Assembly: GCA_003454665.1 (NCBI GenBank)
Contig: DMKB01000060.1
Location: 1-5,692 of the forward strand
DNA from: Nitrospiraceae bacterium
GTDB taxonomy: Bacteria > Nitrospirota > UBA9217
Direction of reading: 5' to 3'
Length of the DNA: 5,692 nt
The notes beneath the pieces are model-generated. The model was not told the DNA's origin and did not search any database. It saw only the letters and a list, made by a program, of their open reading frames with translations. The translations under genes were made by a program, and so were the position numbers. This document shows positions 1-5,692 of the stretch, piece by piece; the stretch's first letter is position 1, and every line of letters starts with the position of its first letter.

Positions 1-237
1 CGCACCTGAAGCAAAAAAGAAACCGGCGAGGGCATAACTCAGGTGCTCCATCGTATTAAAGAAACCATGCCATAAAAAACCCTCGATGACGGTGCATACA
101 TAGGCGGACAGAATACAGGCGAAGCCGGCCCTGATAAACCGGCGCTGAGGGAGCCAGGTGCCCCTGAACAACAAAAAGAATATCGATATGGAAGCAACAC
201 CCAGCAGGAGTGTGACGATTTCGCTTTCCTGGACCAT
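1..237 (-). CDS. Multi-pass membrane protein of unknown function, N-terminal part
   Basis: This is the first 79 codons of a gene that runs off the left edge; the frame is open to base 1. I do not recognise the family with confidence. Three hydrophobic segments are visible at about residues 6-25, 37-56 and 63-79, joined by a short basic loop (LPQRRF, residues 29-34). The stretch IEGFLWHGFFNTMEH (51-65) carries charged and aromatic residues next to membrane segments. This suggests a structured membrane module rather than a simple anchor. The start is the ATG at 237 because AGGAGG lies 7 bases upstream. A competing ATG at 242 opens a different frame of 67 codons that is not hydrophobic and sits only 2 bases from that site. 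Similar short membrane modules occur at the N-terminus of some bacterial signalling proteins, but the missing part would decide this. It is separated from the SDR gene by 120 bases and may have its own promoter. Confidence 0.6.
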   Translation of the reverse strand, partial: MVQESEIVTLLLGVASISIFFLLFRGTWLPQRRFIRAGFACILSAYVCTVIEGFLWHGFFNTMEHLSYALAGFFFASGA

Positions 238-244
238 GGCATTT

Positions 245-250
245 CCTCCT
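245..250 (-). promoter_or_regulatory. Ribosome-binding site deciding the start at 237
   Basis: The minus strand reads AGGAGG, a perfect Shine-Dalgarno core, 7 bases before the ATG at 237 and only 2 bases before the ATG at 242. The spacing selects the 237 start and therefore the hydrophobic frame. Confidence 0.75.
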
Positions 251-257
251 GTCTTAC

Positions 258-288
258 AGTATATCAGATTACCGTGAGGCTGCGGCAA
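258..288 (-). promoter_or_regulatory. Possible sigma-70-like promoter of the left-edge gene
   Basis: On the minus strand, TTGCCG (283-288) is followed after 19 bases by TATACT (258-263). Each box is a reasonable match to the -35 and -10 consensus, but the spacer is longer than the preferred 17 bases. Shifting the -10 to GATATA gives 17 bases with a poorer box. Transcription would begin about 15-20 bases before the ATG at 237, giving a very short leader that still includes the ribosome-binding site. The position in a 120-base gap is sensible, but such matches arise often by chance. Confidence 0.3.
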
Positions 289-357
289 GGATTGGCGATG
301 TTGCCTCTTGTTTAAGAACACTTCTCTCTGCGGGAAAATCGCTGTGCCCAGTCCGTC

Positions 358-1332
358 TTACCGGCTCTCGCCACGGTATTGCTCAACCATGTCCTGCATA
401 CCGGAAACCAGATCGGTATAACCGGGCTCCCAGCCGAGGAAGACTTTGGCTTTCGCGTTGTCAAAAAGAACGTGGGAGGCAAGAAAAGTAACGTAATTGT
501 TGCTGTCCGGTCTGAGACCGAAAAGGGAACAAAGAAAATCGGCGACCAAGGCCGGAATTCTCAGAACGACGGGGGGAAGAGAGAGGATTCTGAGTTTTAT
601 CTGCAGGGCCCCCGCAAGGGCGCTGAACACATCGAACCAGGTATGGCGGAGACCATCGGTAAGGTTAAAGAGCTGGCCCGCCGCCGCTTCCTGTATGCCT
701 GCAAGATATATCGCCCACGCCAAGTCTTTCACGTGAATTAAGGGAACAATATTCCTCCCCTTCCCGGCAAAGGGAAGTCCAAGGGGTGTGGCTTTCTGAA
801 AGAGAGTGATCATCCGCCCGAGGTATCGGGAACCGGGACCGTACACCATCGGGGGCCTCAGGATCACGCACTCTGCGCCATGAGAGCCGCGGAAAATAAT
901 ATCCTCACTTTTCTTTTTATAGGTCGTGTATTGGTCCCTGAGGGCAACTGCAGGACGCGTTTTCTCTGTCGCGGGGATCTCCGCGGGTATTCCCGCAACG
1001 GTGATGGAGATCACGAAGACGAAGCGCTTTACGCCCGACGGGCCGAGATGTCTCACAATCTTCTCGACGAGGCGGATGTTTTCCTCCGGTGCCGAACGCG
1101 TGGTGTTCTTCATCTCCCCGATATGGTAGAACACGTCCATGCCGTTCATTGCGGCGACCACGGACTCTGCGTCCCTGAGGTCACCCTGAAGAACCGACAC
1201 ACCCCGGCCCTGCAGCCGTTCCGGCACGTCCGGCCGTCGAGAAAAGAGCCGGACCGTGTGCCCGTGCTCAACGAGGACATCGACCACATGGCTTCCGATA
1301 AAGCCGGTGCCACCGGTTACGAGTACGTTCAT
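358..1332 (-). CDS. NAD(P)-dependent extended SDR, epimerase / 3-beta-hydroxysteroid dehydrogenase-like
   Basis: This 324-residue protein is a complete extended short-chain dehydrogenase/reductase of normal length. Seen in the sequence: the nucleotide-binding glycine motif GGTGFIG at residues 7-13 near the N-terminus, GDLRD (50-54) that normally contacts the adenine ring, catalytic Ser109 in SITVAG, and Tyr135 and Lys139 in YTTYK (the YxxxK motif). RPPMVYGPG (159-167) and a closing DNAKAKVFLGWEP (291-303) are typical of the family. Arg32-Arg33 after the second beta strand favour NADP(H) over NAD(H). A hydrophobic stretch at about 248-270, rich in Leu, Pro and Val, resembles the membrane-facing segment of 3-beta-HSD-like enzymes that act on lipids. 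The substrate cannot be read from the sequence; a sugar nucleotide, sterol-like lipid or beta-keto/hydroxy acid are all possible. The start is ATG 1332, preceded by GAAGGA; an in-frame TTG at 1347 lacks a ribosome-binding site. It lies 45 bases after the exporter gene and is probably cotranscribed with it. Confidence 0.88.
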   Translation of the reverse strand: MNVLVTGGTGFIGSHVVDVLVEHGHTVRLFSRRPDVPERLQGRGVSVLQGDLRDAESVVAAMNGMDVFYHIGEMKNTTRSAPEENIRLVEKIVRHLGPSGVKRFVFVISITVAGIPAEIPATEKTRPAVALRDQYTTYKKKSEDIIFRGSHGAECVILRPPMVYGPGSRYLGRMITLFQKATPLGLPFAGKGRNIVPLIHVKDLAWAIYLAGIQEAAAGQLFNLTDGLRHTWFDVFSALAGALQIKLRILSLPPVVLRIPALVADFLCSLFGLRPDSNNYVTFLASHVLFDNAKAKVFLGWEPGYTDLVSGMQDMVEQYRGESR

Positions 1333-1336
1333 GATT

Positions 1337-1342
1337 TCCTTC
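1337..1342 (-). promoter_or_regulatory. Ribosome-binding site deciding the SDR start
   Basis: The minus strand reads GAAGGA, 4 bases before the ATG at 1332. The spacing is on the short side but acceptable. The site lies inside the extra codons that would be added by starting at TTG 1347, which supports the shorter protein beginning MNVLVTGG with its glycine motif close to the N-terminus. Confidence 0.6.
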
Positions 1343-1377
1343 AGCAACGTTACGATCGCTACCGTCGCAAACGCGAA

Positions 1378-3840
1378 TCAAGACGAAGTCTTGTCTCCGC
1401 CCCAGCGATCAATGGTCCGCCGTCCCCGCTCGGTCCTCGTAATCAGCTCCATGATTGCCGGAGCAAGCAGGATGTCTGCCAGCAGGGCGATGATCAGCGT
1501 AAGCCCGATGAGGAAGCCGAAGTGAATCAGATTGATGAGCGATGCGAACATGAACAGCCAGAAACCCGTGACCAGTACGAGGGTGGTGAACATCATGGCC
1601 CGGCCGGTGGTGAGCATGGTCAGGCGTGCTGCCTCGCCGGAATTTCGGGTTTCGGTATAGTAGCGGCGGTAGTTATGAAAAAAGTGGATTGTGTCGTCGA
1701 CCGCCAGACCGATGGCGAGCGTGCCGAGGAGCATGTTGGACATGTCGAGGGGAATGTCCAACCATCCCATCATGCCCATGGCAACCACGATCGGGGCAAG
1801 ATTGGGGATCATGCTGATCAGGCCGAACCGGAGACTGCTGAGCAGCAGGATCATCAGGAGAGTAATGACAATTCCAGCGATGCAGTAGCTTCGTGCCATG
1901 CTGAGCAGACTGAGGTGGATGGTCTGGGTAAAGAGCCTGACCGTTCCCGTCACCGTGACCGCGGCCTTGTCTCCAAAAAGCTCTCGAGCCTTCTTCTCAA
2001 TGGTATTCACGAAGGCAACGTACATCGCCGCATCTTCCCGCAGCACTTTTATGGACAGTCGCGCCTTGCTGAACCGGCTGTCCACCATTTTTTCCAGGTC
2101 GTCGCTTCCGCTGTTCTCAAAGAGCAGCAGTTCCTGGGCGATCAGCTTCCGGTGTTGCGGAACCCTATAGAATTCCTTTCTGTTTTCGTTCAGCGCCTGA
2201 TGCGTTTCCTTCAGCACATTCAGTACGGAAACGGTCTTTCCGGCGAATTGGACCCCTCCCTCGCTTCGATACTCCTCTGCGGCCCGGCCAAGGGTTTCGA
2301 TGCCGTTCATGACCGCGGGATCGTACAGACCGTTCTCCTCACCGGTATCAATAACCACTTCCAGGGTGGAGGACCCTTTCAACTCACCGTCAATGAGGTC
2401 GATGCTCTGGCGAACGTCCGAAGAACGGGGAAACCATGTAACGATGTTATGGGAGAACCGCAACGTCACGAGACCGGACGCGCCAATCGCCACGATCATC
2501 GCGATGGCGATCACCACGCCCCGCGCATGAGACGTGGAAAAATCAGCGATCCCGGTGAGCAGGCGGTCTATGTGAAGACTGTGATGTTTTCCGGAAAAGC
2601 GGGCGTGCTGACGCAGGGGCCAGATAGCCAGAAGGGCAGGGAGCAGCACAAGAGTATAGACAAGAATGACCAGTACGCCGATGCCGCCGAACACACCCAG
2701 GTCGGCGATCGGAACGATGCCGGATGTGGAAAAAGAAAACAGGCCGGCCGCGGTCGTGACACCGGTCATGAAGACCGGCAGTCCGGAATGGCCCAGTGCG
2801 TAGACCACCGCACCTTCCTTATCCCCGTCTTGTTGAAACCGGCGAAAGAAAACCGCCAGTACATGCACCGAGCTGCCTACACCGACGGCCGTAAGGAAGG
2901 AGGGAAGGATCGTTGAGATTGTCGTCATGGGGGCGTTGAATGCCCCCATCAGGCTGATCGACGACAGCATACCGCACATGACGACGATCATGGGAAGCAC
3001 AACGCCGGTGAAGCGGCGGAACAGCAGGAGCAGCAAAACGGCAAAAGTAATGAAGGCCAGGGTCATAAACTTGGCCACATCGCCCGTAATCGCCCGATTA
3101 AAATAAGCGTTCAGAACCGGGGAACCGGCAATGCTGATCGGAAAGTATTTCCTGAAACGGGCCGCGACATTCTCCACTGCTTTGACTACTGCCTTGTTCT
3201 CTTCCGGCGTAAGGACGATGCGTTTGTCCGGCGCATCGGTGGCAGTCCCGTCGCCGGAAGCGTCCTCAAATCCGGCGAGAACGTCCTCTCCCGGTCCTTC
3301 CGGAGAAAAAGCAAGCGTTTCCACTACGACCGTAGCGAACCTGCCGTCCTCGGAGACATACAGGTTCGGGTAGAAGGCCGACGCCAATACCCGTTCCTTG
3401 AGCGCGGCCATGGCCCCCGGCGTGTCGGGCATCTTCTCAAGGAGGTCCTCCACGATCAGTTCATCGCCTGCTCCGTGGGTATTGCGTACATTAATCAGAC
3501 TGGTGACTTCGTCGAGGTAGGGCACTTCTTTCTCGAGGGCCTCGTGAAGTTCACGCAGCCTCGTGAGAACGTGAAGGTCGAATACCTCAGGCGGTTTGAT
3601 CGCAATAACGATCATTTCCTCGCTGCCGAACTGCTCCTTGAAGGCATCGTAATCCGCCAGCACCGGGTCGTCGGTCCGAAAATATCCTTCGTTTGAAGTA
3701 TCGGTCGTGAGCTTCGGCAGTTGGGACAGCAGACCGGCGATCACTATCGCCATAACCAGGAGTGTTTTTATGCGGTTGCGGTAGATGGCATGGCCAAAGG
3801 CCTCGAAGCCGGCATCAATGCGGGTGCGGATTGTTGACAT
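1378..3840 (-). CDS. RND superfamily / MMPL-type exporter with sterol-sensing-like membrane domains
   Basis: This 820-residue inner-membrane protein has the duplicated layout of the RND/MMPL predicted exporters (COG1033 type). Hydrophobic segments lie at about residues 25-42, 257-275, 279-298, 308-331, 355-373, 378-405, 441-460, 650-669, 672-692, 701-721, 746-766 and 770-798, giving 12. Two large extracytoplasmic loops lie at 43-256 and 461-649. Loop 1 opens with the family-like stretch YFRTDDPVLADYDAFKEQFG (53-72). The second half carries GLAVDDTIHFFHNYRR (711-726), with the acidic pair expected in the proton-coupled membrane motif; the equivalent first-half stretch GVGSSVHVLAVFFRR (320-334) has serines instead. 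Relatives move lipids, hopanoids or other hydrophobic molecules, but the cargo here is unknown. No membrane-fusion or outer-membrane partner is visible in the window. The start is ATG 3840 because AAGGAGG lies 7 bases upstream; ATG 3846 would leave only 1 base. The gene follows pgl by 60 bases and precedes the SDR gene by 45. Confidence 0.9.
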   Translation of the reverse strand: MSTIRTRIDAGFEAFGHAIYRNRIKTLLVMAIVIAGLLSQLPKLTTDTSNEGYFRTDDPVLADYDAFKEQFGSEEMIVIAIKPPEVFDLHVLTRLRELHEALEKEVPYLDEVTSLINVRNTHGAGDELIVEDLLEKMPDTPGAMAALKERVLASAFYPNLYVSEDGRFATVVVETLAFSPEGPGEDVLAGFEDASGDGTATDAPDKRIVLTPEENKAVVKAVENVAARFRKYFPISIAGSPVLNAYFNRAITGDVAKFMTLAFITFAVLLLLLFRRFTGVVLPMIVVMCGMLSSISLMGAFNAPMTTISTILPSFLTAVGVGSSVHVLAVFFRRFQQDGDKEGAVVYALGHSGLPVFMTGVTTAAGLFSFSTSGIVPIADLGVFGGIGVLVILVYTLVLLPALLAIWPLRQHARFSGKHHSLHIDRLLTGIADFSTSHARGVVIAIAMIVAIGASGLVTLRFSHNIVTWFPRSSDVRQSIDLIDGELKGSSTLEVVIDTGEENGLYDPAVMNGIETLGRAAEEYRSEGGVQFAGKTVSVLNVLKETHQALNENRKEFYRVPQHRKLIAQELLLFENSGSDDLEKMVDSRFSKARLSIKVLREDAAMYVAFVNTIEKKARELFGDKAAVTVTGTVRLFTQTIHLSLLSMARSYCIAGIVITLLMILLLSSLRFGLISMIPNLAPIVVAMGMMGWLDIPLDMSNMLLGTLAIGLAVDDTIHFFHNYRRYYTETRNSGEAARLTMLTTGRAMMFTTLVLVTGFWLFMFASLINLIHFGFLIGLTLIIALLADILLAPAIMELITRTERGRRTIDRWGGDKTSS

Positions 3841-3847
3841 TACCATG

Positions 3848-3854
3848 CCTCCTT
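3848..3854 (-). promoter_or_regulatory. Ribosome-binding site deciding the exporter start
   Basis: The minus strand reads AAGGAGG, a near-perfect Shine-Dalgarno sequence. It is 7 bases from the ATG at 3840 and 1 base from the ATG at 3846, so initiation at 3840 is strongly favoured and the protein loses the first two residues of the longest reading frame. Confidence 0.75.
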
Positions 3855-3900
3855 ATCGTAACAAACAACCGGATCCGCACACTCGGCGCGTCCATACACG

Positions 3901-4650
3901 TCATCCAACATTCTGGAGCAATGCCGCTGCGTCCTTATCAACAAGCCATTCAAGACTGCCCTTCACCGGCTGCACAAGGCCTGCGGGATACGTGTCCCGA
4001 TGTTCTCCTTCAAGAAGCTCACGAAGGATGTCCCCTTTTTTCTCGCCTGACACGAGGAACAGGATATGGGCGGCATGGTTCAGAACCGGCAGGGTGAGGG
4101 TGACGCGGTCGATGTTTGGCAGGTCCATGAAAACCGGAGCAGCAAGGCGTACGTGTTCGTTCAGAGACGTTGACCCGGGGAAGAGCGACGCCGTATGTCC
4201 ATCCTCTCCTGCGCCGAGGATGACAAGATCAAAGACCGGCACCTGCGTGCCGCCGAAGAATTGCCGCATCTCCTCATCATAGTCCTGTGCCGCGCCTTGG
4301 GGCTCTTTCTCTCCCCCTATCCGGTGGATGTTTCCCGCCGGCAATGGAACCTTTGACAGGAGCGATGTGTCTGCAAGCCGGTAGTTGCTCTCGGGATGCT
4401 CTTTCGGCACTGCCCGCTCGTCTGCCCAGAAGACGTGCACTCCCTGCCAGGTGATTTTCTCGCGATATTCGTCGGAACCGAGCAGTGAGTATAATGTCGC
4501 CGGCGTAGAGCCGCCTGAGAGGGCGACGGTAAATTTTTTTCGCGCGGCAATCGCCATATGGGAGAGAGTAAAGAAAAGATCGGCGGCCGCCCGGCTCAAT
4601 GCCTCGAGGTCGTGAAACACCCGTACCTGACCGGCAGCCCCCCCTATCAC
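3901..4650 (-). CDS. pgl: 6-phosphogluconolactonase
   Basis: This 249-residue cytoplasmic enzyme hydrolyses 6-phosphogluconolactone to 6-phosphogluconate, the second step of the oxidative pentose phosphate pathway. It has the usual length of the DevB-type bacterial lactonases. Family motifs are all visible: LSGGSTP (44-50), WADERAVP (75-82), SNYRLADTSLL (88-98) and GAGEDGHTASLFPG (146-159), the last containing the catalytic His152 region. It belongs to the glucosamine-6-phosphate isomerase/lactonase fold, but the GEDGHTASLFPG signature points to the lactonase. The start is GTG 4650, with GGAGG 5 bases upstream. The GTG overlaps the zwf stop codon as GTGA, so translation is probably coupled to zwf. 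The zwf neighbour agrees fully with the function. Codons 3-5 contain a run of seven G and codons 37-39 a run of seven A; neither interrupts the reading frame. Confidence 0.97.
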   Translation of the reverse strand: MIGGAAGQVRVFHDLEALSRAAADLFFTLSHMAIAARKKFTVALSGGSTPATLYSLLGSDEYREKITWQGVHVFWADERAVPKEHPESNYRLADTSLLSKVPLPAGNIHRIGGEKEPQGAAQDYDEEMRQFFGGTQVPVFDLVILGAGEDGHTASLFPGSTSLNEHVRLAAPVFMDLPNIDRVTLTLPVLNHAAHILFLVSGEKKGDILRELLEGEHRDTYPAGLVQPVKGSLEWLVDKDAAALLQNVG

Positions 4651-4655
4651 AGGGG
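4641..4655 (-). other. Small predicted hairpin with the pgl start codon in its loop
   Basis: On the minus strand CCCCT (4651-4655) can pair with AGGGG (4641-4645). The 5-base loop GTGAT contains the pgl GTG start and the overlapping TGA stop of zwf. The stem abuts the pgl ribosome-binding site. Ribosomes finishing zwf would melt it, which could couple pgl translation to zwf. The stem is short, and part of it comes from a G run, so it could be fortuitous. Confidence 0.35.
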
Positions 4656-5692
4656 CCTCCAGGCATGGCCGTCTCGCCCGATCAACCGCGCGGCATTCTC
4701 CGGCCCCTGAGAACCTGAGTCATAGAAAGCAATGTCTCCCCGCTCAGCCGGGGATTCAAGGCGCTCGATCACCGGCGTGAGCAGCGACCAGGTCTGCTCC
4801 ACGCCGTCCTGGCGGGTAAACAGCATCTGATCACCGATCATGCAGTCCAGCAGCACCCACTCATAGGCATCAAGGTGCACTCCCCGGGGATAGGAGTAGT
4901 CCATCGCCACGGGCCCCAGGCATACTTTCGAGCCGGGCAGTTTTGTCTGGAGGGTGAGGCTCATACCTTCGTCCGGCTGTACCGTGAACACGAGGACGTT
5001 CGGATCGATGGGGCCGCCGACGGTCGCCGGGAACATGGAGTGCGGTACGCTGCGAAAGTGCACGGAGATTTCCGTCTTTCTTTTCGCCAGCCGTTTCCCG
5101 GAGCGCAGATAAAAAGGGACCCCCTTCCACCGCCAGTTGTCGATAAAAACCTTCATCGCCGCAAAGGTCGGCGTGCCGGAATGCGGGGATACACCAGGCT
5201 CCTCTCGGTACGGCGCCACGGGCCCTCCCTGAAGGGTTCCCGTGCCGTACTGGCCGACGGCGATGTACTCGTCCAGCTTGTCGAGCGGTACCGGGCGGAC
5301 GGAGCGGAAGACCTTGACCTTTTCCTCCCGCACCCGTTCAGCCTCGAACCGCGCGGGCGGCTCCATGGCGGTGATCGCGAGAAGCTGGAAAATATGGTTT
5401 TGAAACATATCGCGGATCACACCCGATTTCTCATAATAGCCCGCACGGTGTTCCACACCGAGTGTCTCCGATGCGGTAATCTGGACATGATTGATATACC
5501 GCTCGTTCCAGAGTGGCTCAAAAAGAGCATTGGCAAAACGGAACATGAGGATATTCTGCACTGTTTCTTTAGCCAGATAATGGTCAATGCGGAAAATCTG
5601 GTCTTCCTGGAAGTAAGAGTGAAGGGTGTTATCCAAATCAGTTGCAGTAACGAGATCCCGGCCAAAGGGTTTCTCAACCACAATACGAGACC
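4647..5692 (-). CDS. zwf: Glucose-6-phosphate 1-dehydrogenase, C-terminal part
   Basis: This enzyme oxidises glucose 6-phosphate to 6-phosphogluconolactone with NADP (or NAD), the entry step of the oxidative pentose phosphate pathway. The frame is open through the right edge: the codons before the internal GTG at 5681 continue as SRIV ahead of VEKPFGRDL, matching the conserved VIEKPFG stretch, so GTG 5681 is not the true start. About 347 residues are visible. Family members are near 500 residues, so the N-terminal nucleotide-binding fold is missing. Counting from the first full codon (5690), motifs include EKPFG (6-10), RIDHYLAKE (34-42) with the substrate-binding Asp-His pair, RDMFQNH (93-99) whose His99 aligns with the catalytic base, FIDNWRWKGVPFYLRSGKRL (182-201), and GDQMLFTRQD (286-295). 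All expected catalytic residues in the visible part are present. The stop TGA overlaps the pgl start. Confidence 0.97.
   Translation of the reverse strand, partial: SRIVVEKPFGRDLVTATDLDNTLHSYFQEDQIFRIDHYLAKETVQNILMFRFANALFEPLWNERYINHVQITASETLGVEHRAGYYEKSGVIRDMFQNHIFQLLAITAMEPPARFEAERVREEKVKVFRSVRPVPLDKLDEYIAVGQYGTGTLQGGPVAPYREEPGVSPHSGTPTFAAMKVFIDNWRWKGVPFYLRSGKRLAKRKTEISVHFRSVPHSMFPATVGGPIDPNVLVFTVQPDEGMSLTLQTKLPGSKVCLGPVAMDYSYPRGVHLDAYEWVLLDCMIGDQMLFTRQDGVEQTWSLLTPVIERLESPAERGDIAFYDSGSQGPENAARLIGRDGHAWRPL
4656..4660 (-). promoter_or_regulatory. Ribosome-binding site of pgl inside the end of zwf
   Basis: The minus strand reads GGAGG within the last codons of zwf, 5 bases before the GTG start at 4650. 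It supports the GTG start in the absence of an ATG nearby in frame. Confidence 0.7.

Larger units (their letters stand above)
238..357. other. Intergenic gap with no clear terminator
   Basis: This 120-base gap separates the SDR gene from the left-edge membrane gene. Apart from the promoter-like boxes and the ribosome-binding site, I see only weak inverted repeats, such as GAGGC with GCCTC and GGCAA with TTGCC around 276-307. None forms a long GC-rich stem followed by a T run on the minus strand. Read-through from the SDR gene therefore cannot be excluded. Confidence 0.5.

Noticed and set aside
276..307. Inverted repeat (GAGGC with GCCTC, GGCAA with TTGCC) considered as a terminator of the SDR transcript
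   Set aside because: The stems are only 5 pairs, interrupted, with long loops, and no T run follows on the minus strand.
358..1332. Possibility that the SDR and exporter are the hopanoid genes hpnA and hpnN
   Set aside because: The pairing is suggestive, but the SDR lacks sequence stretches I associate with HpnA and no hopanoid synthesis gene is in the window, so I left both without a gene symbol.
1345..1362. Imperfect palindrome around CGATCG between the exporter and SDR genes, considered as an operator
   Set aside because: Only about 10 of 14 positions are symmetric, no promoter boxes accompany it, and the gap is short and probably within a transcript.
880..2916. A 678-codon open frame on the plus strand opposite the SDR and exporter genes
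   Set aside because: It lies entirely antisense to two well-supported genes. Its protein is extremely rich in His, Asp, Glu, Gln and Arg, as expected when codons of hydrophobic membrane residues are read from the other strand. It has no recognisable domain and no evident ribosome-binding site was identified, so its length is best explained by base composition.
4534..4540. A AAA AAA heptamer in pgl (codons 37-39), in the right phase for a -1 ribosomal frameshift
   Set aside because: The zero frame encodes a complete, conserved lactonase. I see no upstream Shine-Dalgarno-like stimulator or convincing downstream stem, and the alternative frame gives a basic protein with no family resemblance.
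4277..4666. A 129-codon minus-strand frame overlapping pgl
   Set aside because: It is the out-of-frame reading of pgl, with an Arg/Gly-rich composition and no motif.

Overview
The window reads as ordinary bacterial chromosome of mid-to-high GC content (judged by eye, not computed). Every gene I can support lies on the minus strand, so transcription runs from the right edge to the left edge. I see no RNA genes, mobile elements, CRISPR arrays or phage genes. Gene content and protein style suggest a Gram-negative bacterium, plausibly from the Desulfobacterota/Nitrospirota range. That placement is a weak inference, because no taxonomic marker gene is present.

Right to left, the layout is as follows. 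(1) The C-terminal two thirds of glucose-6-phosphate dehydrogenase (zwf), cut by the right edge. (2) 6-phosphogluconolactonase (pgl), whose GTG start overlaps the zwf stop codon by 4 bases. (3) After 54 bases, an 820-residue RND/MMPL-type membrane exporter with 12 predicted membrane segments. (4) After 45 bases, a 324-residue extended short-chain dehydrogenase/reductase (SDR) resembling the 3-beta-hydroxysteroid dehydrogenase/epimerase group. (5) After a 120-base gap with a possible weak promoter, the first 79 residues of an unidentified multi-pass membrane protein, cut by the left edge.

zwf and pgl encode the first two steps of the oxidative pentose phosphate pathway, which supplies NADPH and pentose phosphates. 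The exporter and SDR follow on the same strand with short gaps and no visible terminator, so one four-gene transcript is plausible. The SDR has arginines after its second beta strand, which favours NADP(H), and a hydrophobic C-terminal stretch typical of lipid-acting relatives. A working hypothesis is that the exporter and SDR modify and move a lipid or isoprenoid-like molecule, with zwf as a possible source of reductant. This is inferred from context only.

I found no clear evidence of a novel defence, mobile or regulatory system. The observations most worth checking are the exporter-SDR pairing, the unequal membrane motifs in the two exporter halves, the pgl start codon in the loop of a small predicted hairpin, and three start codons that ribosome-binding sites place downstream of the longest-frame start.
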